From assembly GCA_016707075.1 (NCBI GenBank), contig JADJII010000001.1, positions 434,001 to 498,000 of the forward strand: a DNA stretch of 64,000 nucleotides. Reading direction: 5' to 3'. Source of the stretch: Egaibacter danicus (GTDB taxonomy: Bacteria; Pseudomonadota; Gammaproteobacteria; Burkholderiales; Burkholderiaceae_C). Numbering within the stretch: position 1 is the first letter of the stretch; the number at the start of each line of letters is the position of its first letter. The notes below the pieces were generated by a model. It was given only the letters and a program-made list of their open reading frames with translations, ran no database searches and was not told the origin of the DNA. Of the stretch, positions 7,198 through 16,201 are shown piece by piece. The translations under genes and the position numbers were made by a program.

Positions 7198-8043
7198 TCA
7201 GACTGCTACTGCGCCCTTGATGGCGGGATGACATTCGTAGCCGAGCACTTCAAAGTCATCAAATTCATATTCAAAGATCGAAGCAGGCTTGCGCTTGATG
7301 TTGAGCGTCGGGTAAGGGTAGGGCGCACGGTTCAATTGCAGGGCCACCTGCTCGTGGTGGTTGCTGTAGATGTGGCAATCACCGCCTGTCCAGATGAAGT
7401 CCCCCACATCCAGATCGCACTGCTGCGCCACCATGTGGGTGAGCAGCGCATAGCTGGCGATGTTGAAGGGAACACCCAGGAAGATATCGGCACTGCGCTG
7501 GTACAGCTGGCAGCTGAGTCGCGCCTTTTCACCCGGCACGGTGGAGGGGGCCACGTAGAACTGGAAGAACGCATGGCAGGGCATCAGCGCCATCTTACTC
7601 AGGTCAGCCACGTTCCATGCGCTCACGATGATGCGTCGTGAATCGGGGTTGGTTTTGAGGGTTTTGATGACTTCTGCGATCTGGTCGATATGTCCGCCGT
7701 CGGGCGTGGGCCAGCTACGCCACTGCACGCCGTACACCGGACCCAGATCACCATCCGGCTTGGCCCATTCATCCCAGATGCTGACGCCACGTTCCTTGAG
7801 CCAGTTATTGTTGCTGCTGCCCGTCAGAAACCACAGCAACTCCTGAATAATGGACTTCAAGTGGACCTTCTTGGTGGTGACCAGGGGAAAGCCCTCGTTC
7901 AGATCGAAGCGCATCTGGTAACCAAATACGCTTTGGGTACCTGTTCCAGTGCGGTCAGTCTTGGAGGCACCAGTAGAGAACACGTGGCGCATGAAGTCTT
8001 CGTATTGGGAGCGAATGGGGTGAGATTGGGTTGGCTGAAGCAT
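7198..8043 (-). CDS. thyA: Thymidylate synthase
   Basis: 281 residues with the classic ThyA signatures: DRTGTGTQSVFGYQMRFDL (folate/dUMP region), LLWFLTGSSNNNWL, the catalytic Cys in ALMPCHAFFQFYV, QRSADIFLGVPFNIASYALL and a C-terminal AIKGAVAV. It methylates dUMP to dTMP using methylene-tetrahydrofolate. I chose the ATG at 8043 (MLQPTQSHPIRSQYEDFM) over 8073, because the extra ten residues do not fit the family; the choice is not certain. The gene is followed by folA in the same orientation. Confidence 0.95.
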   Translation of the reverse strand: MLQPTQSHPIRSQYEDFMRHVFSTGASKTDRTGTGTQSVFGYQMRFDLNEGFPLVTTKKVHLKSIIQELLWFLTGSSNNNWLKERGVSIWDEWAKPDGDLGPVYGVQWRSWPTPDGGHIDQIAEVIKTLKTNPDSRRIIVSAWNVADLSKMALMPCHAFFQFYVAPSTVPGEKARLSCQLYQRSADIFLGVPFNIASYALLTHMVAQQCDLDVGDFIWTGGDCHIYSNHHEQVALQLNRAPYPYPTLNIKRKPASIFEYEFDDFEVLGYECHPAIKGAVAV

Positions 8044-8075
8044 GTTGGGTAATTGTCGGGAATCGCTGTACAAGT

Positions 8076-9530
8076 TTATCTTCGGATCACCCGTCCCGGG
8101 TTCATCAGGTTATGCGGGTCCAGTGCCCGCTTGATGGCCTGCATCATTCCCAGTGCCACCGGCGATTTGTGATGGGCCAGTTTGTTCACCTTGAGGCTGC
8201 CCACGCCATGTTCAGCGGAGATGGAGCCATTGAACCGGGCCACTGAATCAAACACCAGCGAGTTGACCTGTTCCTCATGGTCACGCAGGAAGGCCCGGTC
8301 ATCTGAGCCTGATGGTGCCTGTACGTTGTAATGCAGGTTGCCGTCACCCAGATGGCCGAAGTTGACCAGACGTACGTCCGGCACAGCCTGTTGCAGCAGT
8401 TGGTCCGTCACCCGTACAAACTCGGGGATGCTGGATACCGGAATGGAAATGTCGTGCTTGATGTTCAAGCCCTCCTGAGCCTGTGCCAGCGGGATGCTCT
8501 CCCGGATGTGCCACAGCGCGGCCGCCTGGGCGAGGTTCTCCGCTACCACCGCATCCATCACGCAACCCTGATCCATGGCAGCTTCCAGCAGACGCTCAAA
8601 CTGTTCACGGGCATGGGCTTCCGACTCGTGGTCGGAGTTTTCCAGCAGCACGCACCACCCGGGTTCTGTCGGCAGGCTGGCAGCGGCGTCCAGAAATGGA
8701 ACACGCAGCTGCGGGAATTGGCGGGCGACGAGGCTCAACGCAAACTGGCCCATCACCTCAAAACCTGTCAAACCGGCGCCCAGATGCTGGTGGGCCAGCC
8801 CCAGCAGGGTGACAGCGTGGCCCAGCGATGGCACCAGCGCCCAGGCTGTGAGCTGCGCAGCAGGCAGGGGGTAGAGCTTCATGGTAGCCGCCGTGATGAT
8901 GCCCAGCGTGCCTTCGGAGCCGATGAACAGGTCACGCAGGTCATAACCGGTGTTGTCCTTACGCAGACCGCTCAGGCCATGCCAGATCTCCCCCCGCGCG
9001 GTGACTACCTCCAGTCCCAGACACAGGTCTCGCGTATTGCCAAAACGCACGACCTGGGTGCCACCGGCGTTGGTGCCCAGATTGCCACCGATGGTGCAGC
9101 TGCCCTCGGAAGCCAGACTCAAGGGGAATAAAAAGCCAGCCTCCCGGGTCTTTTCCTGCAGCGTTTGCAGCACACACCCTGCCTCCACGGTGATGGTGAG
9201 GTTGGCTGAGTCAATGGTTCGCACGGTATTCATGCGCTGCAGGCTCAGCACGATCTGCAGACCTGAATCGTCAGGCGTTGACCCCACTACCAGGCCCGTG
9301 TTGCCACCCTGAGGCACGATGCTGACTCCGGTCGCCGGCTGATGCTTCATGCACAGGCGAACAATTTCTGCTACCTCTTCTGTAGCGCCTGGTCGAACAA
9401 CGGCAAGGGCTTTGCCATGATTTCTCTTGCGCCAGTCAAGCTCCCACGCACTCAGGTCGCCATCGGCGAGGACGTTGCCAGGCCCCACCACGCGCCGCAG
9501 GGCATCCAGTAGTTCCAGCGTGGCGGTCAT
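8076..9530 (-). CDS. FAD-binding oxidoreductase (D-2-hydroxyacid dehydrogenase, GlcD/D2HGDH type)
   Basis: 484 residues. The N-terminal PCMH-type FAD domain has PQGGNTGLVVGSTPD and CTIGGNLGTNAGGTQVVRFGN, and the C-terminal FAD-oxidase domain ends in FNGSISAEHGVGSLKVNKL and DPHNLMNPGRVI. HLGDGNLHYNV supplies the metal-binding His pair typical of D-lactate and D-2-hydroxyglutarate dehydrogenases. It probably oxidises a D-2-hydroxy acid; the exact substrate cannot be read from sequence. Its ATG overlaps the stop of the DUF2069 gene by 4 nt, indicating a short operon. Confidence 0.9.
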   Translation of the reverse strand: MTATLELLDALRRVVGPGNVLADGDLSAWELDWRKRNHGKALAVVRPGATEEVAEIVRLCMKHQPATGVSIVPQGGNTGLVVGSTPDDSGLQIVLSLQRMNTVRTIDSANLTITVEAGCVLQTLQEKTREAGFLFPLSLASEGSCTIGGNLGTNAGGTQVVRFGNTRDLCLGLEVVTARGEIWHGLSGLRKDNTGYDLRDLFIGSEGTLGIITAATMKLYPLPAAQLTAWALVPSLGHAVTLLGLAHQHLGAGLTGFEVMGQFALSLVARQFPQLRVPFLDAAASLPTEPGWCVLLENSDHESEAHAREQFERLLEAAMDQGCVMDAVVAENLAQAAALWHIRESIPLAQAQEGLNIKHDISIPVSSIPEFVRVTDQLLQQAVPDVRLVNFGHLGDGNLHYNVQAPSGSDDRAFLRDHEEQVNSLVFDSVARFNGSISAEHGVGSLKVNKLAHHKSPVALGMMQAIKRALDPHNLMNPGRVIRR

Positions 9531-9937
9531 GATGCCGTCGCTGAAACAGATGTGGCGTCAAGGCGCGCATGACGCTGGCGCAGCCGGATATGCAGCACAC
9601 ATGCCACGAACAGCGCCACGCAAAGTACCACTTCCGCCATGGCCAGCCACGAGCCGGGTGGCCGGTCACCGTACGCGCGGACGACCCCTTCAGCAAAATA
9701 GATCCAGACCAGCAGGCTGACCCAGCGGTAGGTGTACATGCGGTTTTTCAGCAAACCCGCCAGTGGTATGCACAGCGGCAACACCTTCAGGGCCAGCCAC
9801 GAGCCTCCCGGGCGCACAGGGGCCAGGAGCAACTCCCAGACCAGTCCGAGGATGATCAGGCCCAGGAGGCTGCCCACGGCGAGCCAGCGGGTCAAGTCCA
9901 CGGCCTTGTCTTTTTGAGTGTTGTTGAGGTTCGTCAT
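9527..9937 (-). CDS. DUF2069 family membrane protein
   Basis: 136 residues with four hydrophobic segments (around residues 20-42, 50-62, 71-90 and 98-117) and the motifs LALKVLPL, YTYRWVSLLVWIYFAEGVVRAY that characterise DUF2069. It is an inner-membrane protein of unknown function. The stop codon overlaps the start of the FAD-oxidase gene (9527-9530). It is divergent from the YihY gene, with only 21 bp between the two starts, so promoters overlap or lie within the coding ends. Confidence 0.85.
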   Translation of the reverse strand: MTNLNNTQKDKAVDLTRWLAVGSLLGLIILGLVWELLLAPVRPGGSWLALKVLPLCIPLAGLLKNRMYTYRWVSLLVWIYFAEGVVRAYGDRPPGSWLAMAEVVLCVALFVACVLHIRLRQRHARLDATSVSATAS

Positions 9938-9958
9938 TGCAGTGGCATCATAGCGGCC

Positions 9959-11185
9959 ATGCGCCTATTTCAGTCATTGCCGTCCCGAGCCGCGGAGTTC
10001 TACCAGGATTTGCTGGTTTTCCCATGGAAAAACACCGCGCTGACCCTGCGCGAACGTTTCCGTGAAGATCGCCTGGGCCTTACGGCCAGCAGCCTGACCT
10101 TCACAACGACCATTGCCCTGGTCCCCCTGATCACAGTGGCGCTGGCGGTGTTTTCAGCCTTTCCCATGTTTGCCAAGTTTCAGGACGTGCTGCAAAAATG
10201 GCTGGTCGATAGTTTGATTCCCGACAATATTGCGCGTCAGGTGCTGGGGTATCTGACCCAGTTTGCCGGCAAGGCCAGCCGGCTGGGTGTGGCAGGGGTG
10301 GCCGTGCTGTTCACTACGGCGCTGGCGCTGATCCTGACGATTGACCGCACGCTCAACAACATCTGGCGGGTGCGCCGGCCGCGTGCGCTGGCGCAACGCG
10401 TACTGGTGTATTGGGCTGGCATGACGCTGGGGCCGCTGTTGCTGGGTGCCAGCCTGACCATGACGTCTTACGCCATATCGGCCTCTCGTGGCCTGGTGGG
10501 AGTGGTGCCGGGGGGTATTGGGGTTCTGCTGGACTTTCTGCAGTTTGGCCTGCTGGCCGGGGGTGCTGCAGCGCTGTACCACTACGTGCCCAACACCCAG
10601 GTGAAATGGAGTCATGCCTGGGCGGGCGGATTGTTTGTTTCCACCGCCATGGAACTGGCCAAAAAACTGCTCGCGCTCTATTTGGGCAAGGTGCCGACCT
10701 ATTCCGTCGTTTACGGTGCCTTGGCGACAGTCCCGATTTTGCTGGTGTGGATTTACGTCGCATGGGTCATCATGCTGCTGGGTGCCGTCATAGCGGCCTA
10801 CCTGCCCAGTTTGCTGGCCGGTGTGGCCCGGCGATCCTCCGGTCCGGGCTGGCAGTTTCAACTGGCGCTGGAGATGCTGCAGCAGCTGCACCAGGCGCGG
10901 TCTTCAGAACAGAAGGGCCTGACCATTGCGCAACTGGCCGCCGCGCTGCGTGTGGATCCCTTGCGGCTGGAGCCCATCCTGGAAGCCCTGGGCCTGCTGG
11001 ACTGGATCGGACGGCTTGACGAAGAACAACCCGGGCGCGATGCCCGCCATGTTCTGCTGGCTGACCCGGACGCAACGATGCTGGAGCCGCTGATGGACAA
11101 GCTGCTGCTGCATCGCCTGCCATCTACCCGGAATTTATGGGAAAGTGCCCGTTGGGCCTCTATCCGATTGCGTGACGTGCTATGA
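9959..11185 (+). CDS. YihY/UPF0761 family inner-membrane protein with C-terminal winged-helix-like region
   Basis: 408 residues from ATG 9959 (MRLFQSLPSRAAEFYQDLLV). Residues about 30-295 form the YihY/virulence-factor-BrkB domain with six hydrophobic helices and the family segment DRLGLTASSLTFTTTIALVP and YHYVPNTQVKWSHAWAGG. The last 110 residues are soluble, and GLTIAQLAAALRVDPLRLEPIL looks like a winged helix. The name 'ribonuclease BN' sometimes given to this family is historical and not supported. It is an inner-membrane protein of unknown role, convergent with the Mpo1-like gene (3 bp between stops). Confidence 0.88.
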   Translation: MRLFQSLPSRAAEFYQDLLVFPWKNTALTLRERFREDRLGLTASSLTFTTTIALVPLITVALAVFSAFPMFAKFQDVLQKWLVDSLIPDNIARQVLGYLTQFAGKASRLGVAGVAVLFTTALALILTIDRTLNNIWRVRRPRALAQRVLVYWAGMTLGPLLLGASLTMTSYAISASRGLVGVVPGGIGVLLDFLQFGLLAGGAAALYHYVPNTQVKWSHAWAGGLFVSTAMELAKKLLALYLGKVPTYSVVYGALATVPILLVWIYVAWVIMLLGAVIAAYLPSLLAGVARRSSGPGWQFQLALEMLQQLHQARSSEQKGLTIAQLAAALRVDPLRLEPILEALGLLDWIGRLDEEQPGRDARHVLLADPDATMLEPLMDKLLLHRLPSTRNLWESARWASIRLRDVL

Positions 11186-11188
11186 ATT

Positions 11189-11530
11189 TCATATCTTGAC
11201 CTTACCGGTCCAGATATCCCTGTACATCACCCAATCTCCCATGAAGCTGTAGAGCGGGCGCTTGAAACTGGCCGGCCGGTTCTTTTCAAAACCGAAATGA
11301 CCAACCCAGGCACATCCATAGCCGCACAGAAGGCCGTAAAGGAAATATTGCGGCTTGCCGGTGATGAACAGCATCGCCAGGCACACCAGTGCCAATGAAC
11401 TGCCCAGAAAGTGCAGGCGCCGGCAGGTGCGGTTGCTGTGTTCAGTGAGATAGAACGGGTAGAAGTCGGCAAAACTCAGGAAGGTTTTGGGATCAACCGG
11501 TGTCGCGCTGCCGGCAGTGGTGGTGTTCAT
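11189..11530 (-). CDS. Mpo1-like (DUF962) protein
   Basis: 113 residues with the DUF962 hallmarks: FYPFYLTEHSNRTCRRLHFLGS (conserved His residues that bind metal in the yeast enzyme Mpo1), two hydrophobic helices, then YGCAWVGHFGFEKNRPASFKRP and a terminal WVMYRDIW. Yeast Mpo1 is an Fe(II) dioxygenase that alpha-oxidises 2-hydroxy fatty acids; bacterial members are mostly uncharacterised, so that activity is only possible here. It stands alone, downstream of the P450 operon on the opposite side of YihY. Confidence 0.85.
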   Translation of the reverse strand: MNTTTAGSATPVDPKTFLSFADFYPFYLTEHSNRTCRRLHFLGSSLALVCLAMLFITGKPQYFLYGLLCGYGCAWVGHFGFEKNRPASFKRPLYSFMGDWVMYRDIWTGKVKI

Positions 11531-11593
11531 GGCTTGTCTCCTGTGTCTGCTGTTTGCTGACCGTCCATGGTGGTCTGTTGCAGTCAGCGCAGT

Positions 11594-12892
11594 TTAGGCC
11601 AGAGCGAAGGGTGCGCGCAAGAACCCCCTGAAACGGGCGCGACCGCCGCGTGTGGGTGAGGCCGTCAACCGGTAGCCCGGGAAACGCTGCAAAAACCGCC
11701 CCACAGCGACGCGGCCTTCCAGTCGGGCCAGGCTCAGACCTGCACACTGGTGCACGCCAAAACCGAAAGCCAGATGCCGGTTGTCTTGCCGGTCGAGTTG
11801 CAGTTCATTGGGCAACAAAAACTGCGCGGGGTCGCGGTTGGCCGCGCCAATACACAGCGTCACCAGCGCGCCCTGGGGCAGCGCAAAACCACCCACGGTG
11901 CAGGCTTTGACGGCCCGGCGGTTGCCCAACTGGTTGGATGACTCAAAACGCAAAAACTCGTCAATTGCATGTGCCAAACAGGACTCCAACCGTTGCGAAT
12001 CAGGCGTGAGCAGCTTCGTTTTTGATAGCAAATCTGCTTTCTGGAGAGGCCACTCCTGCAGGCAGACCAATGCATTGCCAATGAGGTTGGTGGTGGTCTC
12101 ATGACCAGCGTTGAGGATGAAGACGCAGTTTTGTAGCAACTCGGCTTCACTGAGCCGCTCGCCCGGCGCCTCGCCCTGAATCAGCCGCGTCAGCACATCA
12201 TGTTCCGGGTCGCTGGGATGCTTGCGGCGCTCGGCTACCAGCCCGGTAAGGTAGGAGGTGAAGTCGCTGACGCTCCGGTTTCCCAGCGCCAGTTGCTCTG
12301 CACTAAGCCGTGGCTCGAGGGCGCCCAGAATGGCCAGCGACCAACCCCGCAGCGGCCCGCGGTCCGCATGTGGCACGCCCAGCAGGTTGCCGATGACTTC
12401 TACCGGAATCGCAGAGGCAAAGTCTTCAATCAGGTCACCGTCGCCGCGTGCCCCGATGGCGTCCAGCAGGTTGTCCACCAGCGCGATCAGGCCTGGCTCC
12501 ATGTCCGCAATGGCGCGGCGGGTGAGGGCACCCATGATGAGCTTGCGCACCCGGGTGTGCAACGGCGGGTCGTTGAACACCAAACTGGTGGTGTGGTGCT
12601 GGAACAGCGGCGAAGGATGAGCCGGGTCATAAGGCGGTACGTTGTATTTGGGCGAGAACTCCACCCGCTTGTCCGAGCTGAAGGTCTGCACGTCGCGGTA
12701 CACGGTGACCAGATCGGCATAACGGGTCAACAGGTACGAGCCGTCCGGCATCTGGCGGATGGGCTCCGACGCCCGCAGTTCGTCGTACACCGGGTAGGGG
12801 TTGGCGTAGAAGTCGTCAGGCAGGTCACGCAGGTCGAGGGAACGGGCTATGTCCTGCGCTCGCTGGGGCGACATCGGTGGCGTGATGATCAT
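11594..12892 (-). CDS. Cytochrome P450 (bacterial class I, CYP107/CYP203-like), with in-frame repeat insert
   Basis: 432 residues from ATG 12892, which overlaps the preceding hydrolase stop by 4 nt. The haem-binding loop AFGFGVHQCAGLSLARLEG, the I-helix AGHETTTNLIGN and the ExxR motif (EFLR) are all present, so it should bind haem. It probably needs separate ferredoxin partners, which are not in the window. Between the I-helix and ExxR there is an extra stretch (ADLLSKTKLLTPDSQ region) coded by a copy of the dispersed repeat (11979-12030); this lengthens a surface loop. The substrate is unknown; it is the last gene of a coupled operon with a hydrolase and a sulfhydrylase. Confidence 0.9.
   Translation of the reverse strand: MIITPPMSPQRAQDIARSLDLRDLPDDFYANPYPVYDELRASEPIRQMPDGSYLLTRYADLVTVYRDVQTFSSDKRVEFSPKYNVPPYDPAHPSPLFQHHTTSLVFNDPPLHTRVRKLIMGALTRRAIADMEPGLIALVDNLLDAIGARGDGDLIEDFASAIPVEVIGNLLGVPHADRGPLRGWSLAILGALEPRLSAEQLALGNRSVSDFTSYLTGLVAERRKHPSDPEHDVLTRLIQGEAPGERLSEAELLQNCVFILNAGHETTTNLIGNALVCLQEWPLQKADLLSKTKLLTPDSQRLESCLAHAIDEFLRFESSNQLGNRRAVKACTVGGFALPQGALVTLCIGAANRDPAQFLLPNELQLDRQDNRHLAFGFGVHQCAGLSLARLEGRVAVGRFLQRFPGYRLTASPTRGGRARFRGFLRAPFALA
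11979..12030 (+). repeat. Dispersed short repeat, copy inside the P450 gene
   Basis: The stretch from AGGACTCCAACC through GCGTGAGCAGCTTCG to TTTTTGATAGCA matches, in order, the segments of the other copies (for example 23970 and 49854): a C-rich start, then GCGTGAGCAGCT, then a T/A-rich part ending in ATAGCA. It is read in frame on the opposite strand and supplies extra residues in the P450. Confidence 0.6.
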
Positions 12893-13710
12893 GTCGCCAG
12901 AAAACTGCGGATCGCAAACAGCGTCTCGTCGGGCGCTTCGCCCATCTGGTGATGGCCCACCGGCAGCGTGACGGTTTGGACCTTCTTGCCCGACTCCATG
13001 GCTCGGGTGATCAAACCCCGTGCGGCCGCAGGCTGGGTCATCTGGTCCTGCCCGCCGAGCAGGAACAGAACCGGGCACGTGATCCGGATGATGGCGATTT
13101 CACCGTTTGCATAGCTGTCGCACGCCTTGAACCCCCGGTGAAACACATTGACGGCCGTGTTGCTGGCCAGTACACGCCGGTTCAGCGCCAGCGAGCCGCC
13201 GTACACCCAGGTGCCCGGCCCCAGCGCGGAGGGTGGCGCGGCCAGCGTGGAGCGGGAAAACACGTTGATCATCTTCATGGCTTTCTCGGGCTCATTCAGC
13301 GACGCTTCCAGCAACTGAGGTGATACCTTCATCGGAAAAGCTGTGCCCACAAGTACCAGATGACTGACCCGGTCATTCAGGTTGGCCGCAGCCTCCAGCG
13401 CGATCAGTGAGCCCCAGCTATGGCCGACCAGGGCTGCACGCTTCACACCGGCTGCATCCAGCAGCGCACCCACAAAGGCTGCTGCTTCCTCCGCCGATGA
13501 AGGGGCTTCGCCCGCGCTGCGGCAGTGGCCGGGCAAATCCACAGCCAGCACATTCCAGCCGTGGTTGGCCAGGTAGCGGGTCTGCAATATCCACACGCTG
13601 TGGTCATGCAAAACGCCGTGGATGAACACGACGGTGGGTTTGGCGGCGTCAAAAGACTTGCCACCGGTGTAGCAATAGGTGGTGTGGCCGTTAACCTGCA
13701 GTTCCATCAT
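12889..13710 (-). CDS. Alpha/beta hydrolase
   Basis: 273 residues with the alpha/beta hydrolase fold: oxyanion region VFIHGVLHDHSVW, nucleophile elbow ALVGHSWGSLIAL (Ser), a late Asp in LLGGQDQMTQP and a catalytic His in LPVGHHQMGEAP. It has no signal peptide, so the enzyme is cytoplasmic. It could be an esterase, a lactonase or a homoserine-ester hydrolase-like protein. The start overlaps the sulfhydrylase stop (13707-13710) and its stop overlaps the P450 start, so the three are likely made from one message. Confidence 0.9.
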   Translation of the reverse strand: MMELQVNGHTTYCYTGGKSFDAAKPTVVFIHGVLHDHSVWILQTRYLANHGWNVLAVDLPGHCRSAGEAPSSAEEAAAFVGALLDAAGVKRAALVGHSWGSLIALEAAANLNDRVSHLVLVGTAFPMKVSPQLLEASLNEPEKAMKMINVFSRSTLAAPPSALGPGTWVYGGSLALNRRVLASNTAVNVFHRGFKACDSYANGEIAIIRITCPVLFLLGGQDQMTQPAAARGLITRAMESGKKVQTVTLPVGHHQMGEAPDETLFAIRSFLAT

Positions 13711-15032
13711 GCCCCCGCTTTCTCGCCAGCCTTTTCAGCGGCCTTTAGCGCGCGCTTCAGGTCGTCGATCAGGTCATCCGCGTCTTCCAGCCCGATGCTC
13801 AGGCGGATCGTGCCCTGCGTGATGCCACCGGCAGCCAGTGCCTCATCCGTCATACGAAAGTGGGTGGTCGTCGCCGGATGAATCACCAGGCTGCGGCAGT
13901 CGCCCACATTGGCCAGATGACTGAACACCTTGAGCGTCTCAATGAACTTTTTCCCCTGCTCGCGATTGCCCTTCATGTCAAAACTGAAGACCGAACCCGC
14001 CCCGCGCGGCAACAGTTTTTGCGCCAGCGCATGGCTGGGGTGTGACTCCAGCAACGGGTGCCCTACGCGCGATACAAACGGCTGGCTGGCCAGAAACTCC
14101 ACCACCTTTTGCGTGTTGCGCATGTGCCGCTCCATGCGCAGCGACAGCGTCTCGATCCCCTGCAAAATCAGCCAGGCCGAATGCGGGCTCAAGCAGGCGC
14201 CAAAGTCGCGCAGGCCTTCGCGCCGTGCCCGCAGCAGAAATGCGCCCACGGTGGATTCTTCGGTGAACACCATGTTGTGAAAGCCCTCGTACGGTGTCGC
14301 CAACTCGGCAAACTTCCCGGACGCGGCGTGGGCGTGCGCCCAGTCGAAACTGCCCGCATCCACCACGACGCCACCAATCACCGTGCCATGGCCGCTCAAG
14401 AACTTGGTGGCTGAGTGATAAACCAGATCGGCACCGTGCTCGAAAGGTTTCATCAGCCACGGCGAGGTGAGCGTCGAGTCCACCAGCAGCGGCACGCCCG
14501 CTTCATGGGCTAGCGCGGAGATGGTTGGAATATCCAGCACGTCCAGTCCCGGGTTGCCCACGGTCTCGCCAAAGAACAATTTGGTGTTGGGCCGCACGGC
14601 TGCACGCCAGCCATCCACATCGCCGGGTTTGACGAATGTGGTGTCGATGCCAAAGCGGCGCATTGTGTAGTGCAGCAGGTTTTGCGAGCCGCCATACAGT
14701 GCGGTAGAGGCCACGATGTGTGAGCCCGCGCCCATCAGCGTGGCAATGCACAGGTGCAAGGCAGCTTGACCACTGGCGGTCGTGATGGCGCCAATGCCAC
14801 CCTCCAGTGCCGCCATGCGTTGCTCCAGCACCGCATTGGTGGGGTTGCTGATGCGCGAATACACGTGGCCAGCGCGCTCCAGGTTGAACAGGGCCGCTGC
14901 GTGGTCGCTGGACTCGAATACAAACGAGGTGGTCAGGTGGATGGGCACAGCCCGTGCGCCGGTGGTCGGGTCGGGGGCGGCACCGGCGTGGAGTGCCAGC
15001 GTGTCAAAACCGGGATCAGAGTAGCCGGGCAT
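13707..15032 (-). CDS. O-acetylhomoserine sulfhydrylase-family PLP enzyme
   Basis: 441 residues of the Cys/Met-metabolism PLP family, of the length typical for MetY (O-acetylhomoserine aminocarboxypropyltransferase). Visible: HAGAAPDPTTGARAVPIHLT, VYSRISNPT, the Schiff-base Lys in VYHSATKFLSGHGTVIGG and the Arg-containing end IRLSIGLEDADDLIDDL. It would make homocysteine from O-acetylhomoserine and sulfide. It is the first gene of a three-gene coupled operon with a hydrolase and a P450, an unusual setting for a pure methionine gene, so a related gamma-elimination or thiol-transfer reaction is possible. Confidence 0.88.
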   Translation of the reverse strand: MPGYSDPGFDTLALHAGAAPDPTTGARAVPIHLTTSFVFESSDHAAALFNLERAGHVYSRISNPTNAVLEQRMAALEGGIGAITTASGQAALHLCIATLMGAGSHIVASTALYGGSQNLLHYTMRRFGIDTTFVKPGDVDGWRAAVRPNTKLFFGETVGNPGLDVLDIPTISALAHEAGVPLLVDSTLTSPWLMKPFEHGADLVYHSATKFLSGHGTVIGGVVVDAGSFDWAHAHAASGKFAELATPYEGFHNMVFTEESTVGAFLLRARREGLRDFGACLSPHSAWLILQGIETLSLRMERHMRNTQKVVEFLASQPFVSRVGHPLLESHPSHALAQKLLPRGAGSVFSFDMKGNREQGKKFIETLKVFSHLANVGDCRSLVIHPATTTHFRMTDEALAAGGITQGTIRLSIGLEDADDLIDDLKRALKAAEKAGEKAGA

Positions 15033-15175
15033 AGGAGCTTTCCGCGTTGTTGGGCTGCCCGGGTAAAAGCTGACTTGACCCGGATGCCGGTAAGGGGTTG
15101 AATGACGATATTGTGGGCTATATTCAAAGCGTGCTGAAGAGCCAGTGCCGCCACCCGTTTGATGAGGAGAACAAC

Positions 15176-15631
15176 ATGAAAGTCAGTGACATTCTGCGCG
15201 TCAAGGGAAATACCCTCTACACCGCCAACCCGGACGAGCCCCTGTCCCGGGCGCTGGACTTGATGGCCGATAAGGACATCGGATCCCTGGTCGTCATGGA
15301 TCATGGTGACCTGGTGGGCATGCTGACCTTCCGTGAGGTCATCCAGACTGTTGTGAAGAACGGCGGCGCCATCGGCACTACCGTGGTTCGAACCGCCATG
15401 GATGACGCCCCGTTGACCTGTACCGCCGAGACGGAACTCGACGAGGTGCGCCGCATGATGCTGGAGCGCCACGCCCGCTACATGCCGGTGATGGACAAGA
15501 AAATGCTGATGGGGGTGATCAGCTTCTATGACGTGGCCAAAGCCGTGGTGGACAGCCAGAACTTCGAGAACAAGATGCTCAAAGCCTACATCCGCGACTG
15601 GCCGGGTGGTGACGAGGCGGAGCAGGCCTGA
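15176..15631 (+). CDS. Two-CBS-domain protein
   Basis: 151 residues from ATG 15176, preceded by a clear ribosome site (GAGGAGA). Two CBS motifs fill the protein: the first around residues 5-65 (SRALDLMADKDIGSLVVMDHGDLVGMLTFREVI) and the second around 75-135 (ELDEVRRMMLERHARYMPVMDKKMLMGVISFYDV). Such proteins bind adenine nucleotides and act as energy sensors, sometimes through partner proteins. It is monocistronic, divergent from the sulfhydrylase operon, and its target is unknown. Confidence 0.92.
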   Translation: MKVSDILRVKGNTLYTANPDEPLSRALDLMADKDIGSLVVMDHGDLVGMLTFREVIQTVVKNGGAIGTTVVRTAMDDAPLTCTAETELDEVRRMMLERHARYMPVMDKKMLMGVISFYDVAKAVVDSQNFENKMLKAYIRDWPGGDEAEQA

Positions 15632-15658
15632 AGGGTGAAGGACCGCTGCGACCGCACG

Positions 15659-16039
15659 TCAATCGCTGGAGGATGGCAGATCGATCAACGGCGAGTAGTT
15701 GGTCAGATTCTCGGTTAATTCTTTGAAACGGGCATGCACCTGAGGCATGATGGCCCGGTAGACAACCCTCAGCACAGTCACTTCGGCCCGGTCCGAATTG
15801 ATCCGGGTGACAAAGGCGTCATTGTCCATGTACCGTTTGACAATCTGGATGGCCAGTTGCGTTGCCTCCGCGCCAACCCAGTCAAGAAACTCGGCTGGAA
15901 CCCGGTGGTCGTTGCGCCGGATCAATTTGCCGACCAATTCATCAAGAGCCTCTATGGCTAGTGCTTCTGCGCGTTGGGCCGGGTCGCCGCCCACTGGCGG
16001 GATGGTACTGGGTGCTCGCCGAAATCGATATCCGTCCAT
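15659..16039 (-). CDS. Hypothetical protein, 126 residues
   Basis: A soluble, mainly helical protein without recognisable motifs. It begins MDGYRFRRAPSTIPPVGGDP, has a helix-rich middle (LAIEALDELVGKLIRRNDHR) and ends LIDLPSSSD. No membrane segment, signal peptide or cysteine cluster is seen. Codon use resembles its neighbours, which supports a real gene. It lies alone between the CBS gene and the PHB depolymerase gene; nothing nearby indicates its job. Confidence 0.6.
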   Translation of the reverse strand: MDGYRFRRAPSTIPPVGGDPAQRAEALAIEALDELVGKLIRRNDHRVPAEFLDWVGAEATQLAIQIVKRYMDNDAFVTRINSDRAEVTVLRVVYRAIMPQVHARFKELTENLTNYSPLIDLPSSSD

Positions 16040-16201
16040 GTTGTTTTCCCCGAAGGGTCATCGGGATCCTGTAAGCAGTTTTGGTAAAACAGCCTGCACT
16101 GTAGATTTTCATTCTAGAGTCTTCAAACAAAAAATAGTACGTTCGTGCTGAAAACCCACGGAAAAAGGTAAACGATGTGGCGTCGCCGCGTCCGGAACTC
16201 T

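Noticed and set aside
10154..10891. A 245-codon open frame on the minus strand
   Set aside because: Antisense to the YihY membrane-protein gene, rich in Gln/His/Arg and without any recognisable domain.
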